Positions 61,096 to 64,000 of a DNA stretch of 64,000 nucleotides are shown here, one piece after another (position 1 is the stretch's first letter; every line of letters starts with the position of its first letter). Made by a program: the position numbers and the translations under genes. Below the pieces are notes generated by a model. The model had not been told where the DNA came from. It saw only the letters and a list, made by a program, of their open reading frames with translations, and did no database searches. Source of the stretch: Pedobacter sp. N36a (GTDB lineage Bacteria > Bacteroidota > Bacteroidia > Sphingobacteriales > Sphingobacteriaceae); the NCBI RefSeq assembly GCF_014472395.1, contig NZ_JACSZW010000009.1, forward strand, positions 62,001-126,000, in the 5' to 3' direction.

Positions 61096-61740
61096 TTAGA
61101 AAACCAGGCTTTTAGTATTTTTAAAAATCAGATTTACGACAAATTTCAGGAAGGTTTCCCAGGCAAGAGTGTCAGTTTCCATTTGGCCATTGATCAGCCA
61201 TTCCGACTGAAGCGGGATAAAACAGCTTCCATCTGCTCTTCGGCTTGCATTTAGAAAGCTGCTCGCAAGTTCATAGTCTGGATGACTCACCATTACCATC
61301 ATAATTTCGTCGTAACGGCCCTCCTGAGTAGTTAGGCTAGTATCCCAGCTTAAATTAATGCCCCCTTCTTCTTTGCTGAGCTCCAGATTTTTTGTCATTT
61401 CCAGCTTTCCTTTGCTGAGCACAACCTTGCTGTAATCCACCTTAATATTAGGATATTGACCCGTTAAAGCGAGTTTCTTGTTGTAAAATGTAGCCAGATT
61501 GTGTGGGTTTTTAACCGTCCCTTCCGCTTCCAGTTTAAAGCTGACGTTGATAAACTCAGACATTGGCTTTAAAAGAGCCATCGTAACCGACATGGCCTGA
61601 AGGTTAGCCATTTGATTTATACTCGGTTTTCCGGCTTTACCGATCAAACGGCATACCGGTTGCCCGTTTAGCGTGTAAAAAACCAGCTTTTCTATTCTGC
61701 CGGATGGGTGCCCATAAGGGCCTGCATAACATAATGCCAT
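61096..61740 (-). CDS. DUF6266 family protein
   Basis: A 214-residue protein of DUF6266, a Sphingobacteriaceae/Chitinophagaceae family, recognised by LVFYTLNGQPVCRLIGKAG, then KPSINQMANLQAMSVT and NNPHN-type (KNPHNLATFYNKKLAL) blocks. It is beta-rich in the second half and lacks a signal peptide. The ATG at 61740 is chosen because the family starts at that point; an upstream in-frame start at 61788 would put a C8 tract in the coding region. Function unknown. Confidence 0.75.
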   Translation of the reverse strand: MALCYAGPYGHPSGRIEKLVFYTLNGQPVCRLIGKAGKPSINQMANLQAMSVTMALLKPMSEFINVSFKLEAEGTVKNPHNLATFYNKKLALTGQYPNIKVDYSKVVLSKGKLEMTKNLELSKEEGGINLSWDTSLTTQEGRYDEIMMVMVSHPDYELASSFLNASRRADGSCFIPLQSEWLINGQMETDTLAWETFLKFVVNLIFKNTKSLVF

Positions 61741-61746
61741 AGTTGA

Positions 61747-61754
61747 GGGGGGGG
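61747..61754 (-). repeat. C8 homopolymer at the DUF6266 start
   Basis: Eight consecutive C on the coding strand lie 6 bases before the ATG at 61740, where a ribosome binding site would be. Such a tract can change length by slippage and thus alter translation or, if the upstream start is used, the reading frame. Confidence 0.5.
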
Positions 61755-61788
61755 AATCAGCGTTAATTAATTTATAATAATATACCAT

Positions 61789-62162
61789 TAAATAAGTAGG
61801 TAATAATTATTTCTTATATATTAAATAAAGAGATGTATAATATATTATCAACACGCTAAAGGAAATAATAAAAGAGCTTGCAAAGGCTATTTTACCTGTA
61901 TAGGCCCTAGCAACCTCCTGTTAATATACTGGAAATACCCAAGCGTATAAAGCGTTATATTCAATAGATTACCGTTTAATAGGATGAATCCTGGAATGAA
62001 CCAGTGTTTAGCCACTTATTAGTTGTAGGTAGTTGTCAAGAGAGATAGGCCAGATGGAATCGGCAAAAGAAATCAGTTGTAAAACAAAAAAGAGCGGTCT
62101 TTTCAGACCACTCTTTTTGTAATTATATTTTAATGCTACGCATTATACACTGTTGTTCTTCC
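61789..62162. other. 374-bp intergenic region
   Basis: AT-rich spacer with no gene; contains the terminator at 62084-62120 for the receptor gene. Confidence 0.5.
62084..62120 (-). terminator. Terminator of TonB-dependent receptor gene
   Basis: ACAAAAAAGAG-C/A-GGTCT pairs with AGACC-ACTCTTTTTGT around a 4-base loop, 43 bp after the receptor stop codon; on the minus strand it is followed by T-rich sequence. Confidence 0.82.
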
Positions 62163-64000
62163 TTAGAATTTATAGCTCAATGTGGCTAAAAATTGTCTTG
62201 GAGGAATTGGGTTCACACTGTAGTTCTCATGTACAAAATAGTTCAACTCATTGGTAATGTTGGCTATTTTAGTCAATAAGGAAAGTTTTTTCCATTGGTA
62301 ACCTGCAGAAAGGTCAAATGTAGTAAAAGCTTTCAAAGGAATAATTCCTGTAGAAGTTCCTGATTTATTAGTGTTTCTTCCACCGTTACGGTCGCCGGTA
62401 TAATAAGCGGAAGCACCTAATTTTAATCCTTTAAGGCCGCCATTCTGGATCGTGTAAAAAAGGGAACCATTCGCTGTGTTTTTAGTAGTTCCAACTAAAC
62501 GCTCACCTTCAACTATACCACCTGTGACTACTTTATTATCTGGAGTCTTTGATTCCTCACGAGTATGGGTATAACGCATATAGTTATAGCTATAGCCAGC
62601 AAGGAAATTTAATCCTTCAACTATAGTTCCGGTAATATCCAACTCAACACCATCACTGGCAGTTTTACCAGTAAATTCTTTTAAGTTCGTATCGCCGTTT
62701 ACTGCACCATCTGGTCTAAACTCAGCAGTTTGTGCAAATTTACTGTTGTTAATTCGATAAACAGTTAAGTTGGCTGTTAATCTGCCACCAAGAAAATCAT
62801 TTTTAATACCTGCTTCATACTGATCAATAATGGATGGATCCATCGGTGCATTTGTATTGACATCTAAACCAGCATTTGAAGTGAAGTTATTTGCATAACT
62901 CACGTAAAATGAAGTGGTTTTGAAAGGTTCGTAAATGAAACCTAATTTAGGAGAGAAAGCACTTTCAGTTTTTGTTTTTTCAATACCATTAGCAACGAGT
63001 GTTTGTACTCCTGTGTCATAGGTAAATGCTTTAGATCTTGGTGTTCTCTGGTAAGTGTAACGAAGTCCTGCCAATACTTTAAATTGATCCGTTAAGGCAA
63101 TTAAGTCCTGAACAAATCCACCTATTCTATAAATTGGGGTTTTAGTGTCAGAAATTGCTGATGTTTCAGGCATATTGAAGTTAGAAGGGATGTTGAAGCT
63201 ATTAGGATCAAGGATATTTACTGCATCATAATATTTTGCACCTTTAGCATCTTTCAGTAGGTTAGGATCGGAAAAACCGTACGCTTTAGTAATCGACTGA
63301 TCTGCATCAGCTCCTACTAATAAAGTATGTGCGATACCTGCAGTTTTAAAATTACCAGACAAGTTGATTTGTTGGTTGTAAGTTCCTTCATCTGTTTTAG
63401 AACGTGTCAAGGCCCGGTTCCATGATCCATCAGCTAATGCTGCTGGACGTTCAGAAGAGAAGTAATTTCTAGTATAAGATTGAAGGGAGGCCACTACATT
63501 TAATTTCCAACTGTCGTTAAATTTATGGGTAATGTTAGCTTGAGCAGTGGTAGTATTGGTTTTATTGTATGCCCAACTGGTATTTAGAAACATGTGTCTG
63601 CTAATGTTAGCAGGCAATTGGTTACCAACGGTTCCTACACCAAAGTCTGGTGTGAAATCACTTTTCAGGTAATCTCCTTGTAAAAGAATTTCTGTTTTGT
63701 CACTTACTTTATATAGTAAGGATGGATTCACATAAACTCTGTTGGAAGTTACATGATCTCTATAGCTGCCAGCGTCTTCATAGGTACCGATCACGCGGAA
63801 AGCAAGATCCTTGGTAATCGGGCCATAAATGTCAGCCGTAGGTTTGTATAAATCATAGCTGCCAGCACGCATAGAAACTTCTCCACCATAATTGAACTGT
63901 GGTTTTTTAGTTACCATATTCACTACGGCACCGCCAGATACACCACCATATAATAAAGCAGCACTACCTTTTAATACTTCAACAGATTCTAGTGTACTGG
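62163..64000 (-). CDS. TonB-dependent siderophore receptor, 3' part
   Basis: The frame continues past the window end: codons up to 63998 read STLESVEVLKGSAALLYGGVS-type plug sequence (ESVEVLKG, LLYGG, GGAVVNMVTKKP), the end of the FhuA-like plug domain. The rest is a 22-strand barrel closing with LATLSYKF, a C-terminal Phe. About 612 residues are visible. The plug motif and overall size indicate a ferri-siderophore receptor. An in-frame ATG at 63923 is internal and not the start. The gene is preceded on this strand by unseen sequence. Confidence 0.93.
   Translation of the reverse strand, partial: STLESVEVLKGSAALLYGGVSGGAVVNMVTKKPQFNYGGEVSMRAGSYDLYKPTADIYGPITKDLAFRVIGTYEDAGSYRDHVTSNRVYVNPSLLYKVSDKTEILLQGDYLKSDFTPDFGVGTVGNQLPANISRHMFLNTSWAYNKTNTTTAQANITHKFNDSWKLNVVASLQSYTRNYFSSERPAALADGSWNRALTRSKTDEGTYNQQINLSGNFKTAGIAHTLLVGADADQSITKAYGFSDPNLLKDAKGAKYYDAVNILDPNSFNIPSNFNMPETSAISDTKTPIYRIGGFVQDLIALTDQFKVLAGLRYTYQRTPRSKAFTYDTGVQTLVANGIEKTKTESAFSPKLGFIYEPFKTTSFYVSYANNFTSNAGLDVNTNAPMDPSIIDQYEAGIKNDFLGGRLTANLTVYRINNSKFAQTAEFRPDGAVNGDTNLKEFTGKTASDGVELDITGTIVEGLNFLAGYSYNYMRYTHTREESKTPDNKVVTGGIVEGERLVGTTKNTANGSLFYTIQNGGLKGLKLGASAYYTGDRNGGRNTNKSGTSTGIIPLKAFTTFDLSAGYQWKKLSLLTKIANITNELNYFVHENYSVNPIPPRQFLATLSYKF

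Noticed and set aside
1..64000. CRISPR arrays, rRNA genes, riboswitch cores
   Set aside because: No regularly spaced repeats of 24-40 bases, no rRNA-like sequence and no recognisable TPP, cobalamin or SAM core was found while reading both strands.

Overview
The window is a chromosomal segment of a Bacteroidota bacterium, most likely family Sphingobacteriaceae and Pedobacter-like. The reasons are the protein families (SusC-like and OMP_b-brl_3 barrels, DUF6266, BadF-type kinases, a long phenylalanine hydroxylase, FMN-binding glutamate synthase-like protein), the weak ribosome binding sites, and several promoters with the Bacteroidota -7 element TAnnTTTG. Genus is inferred from overall resemblance, not from a marker gene.

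Layout. 1-18.5 kb is ordinary chromosome: the end of glgB, a TPR protein, an MFS transporter facing a GH29 fucosidase, an acyltransferase, small regulators, a probable leaderless 49-residue ORF with its own promoter and hairpin, a GreA/Rnk-like protein, an Lrp-EamA pair, a four-gene LuxR/NarL two-component operon, a cytosolic GH18 protein, a PAP2_C (sphingomyelin-synthase-like) membrane protein, DUF763 and a lipoprotein. 18,515-30,678 is a 12.1-kb AT-rich integrated element. It is bounded by a perfect 48-bp direct repeat that is also the transcription terminator of gapA, so the element sits in the gapA terminator. It carries a tyrosine recombinase, an AAA ATPase/DUF4276 pair, a frameshifted gene beside an XRE-ImmA/IrrE protein (toxin-antitoxin-like), a six-gene operon of unknown function with a divergent XRE regulator and an 18-bp palindromic operator, a GC-rich origin-like patch, and an HUH replication-initiator-like protein.

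30.7-45.8 kb: a glycolytic operon pfkA-(BadF-like kinase)-gapA in which the kinase paralogue has lost the phosphate-binding Asp, a Nudix-type regulator, a large outer membrane beta-barrel protein with an (AAAC)11 repeat just before its start codon, an intact BadF-type kinase, a threonine aldolase-biotin carboxylase-riboflavin synthase run, a TPR protein and a hybrid 7TM/PAS histidine kinase. 45.9-64 kb: a porin-like protein, YihY, an aromatic amino acid catabolic region (phhA, hmgA-hppD, fahA; the maleylacetoacetate isomerase is not here), flavin reductase, an NlpC/P60 peptidase, SDR, a GtrA/LTA-synthase-like envelope pair, the FMN-binding glutamate synthase-like protein, a CAP protein, a DUF6266 protein with a C8 tract at its start, and the 3' part of a TonB-dependent siderophore receptor running off the window end.

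The most unusual material is the integrated element: att repeats in a glycolytic terminator, paired TTGGAACC sites at both ends, an integrase with a Lys in place of a catalytic Arg, a G9 tract inside the ATPase gene, a frameshift in the putative toxin, and an undescribed operon under XRE control. All functional statements rest on reading motifs by eye; no database search was possible.
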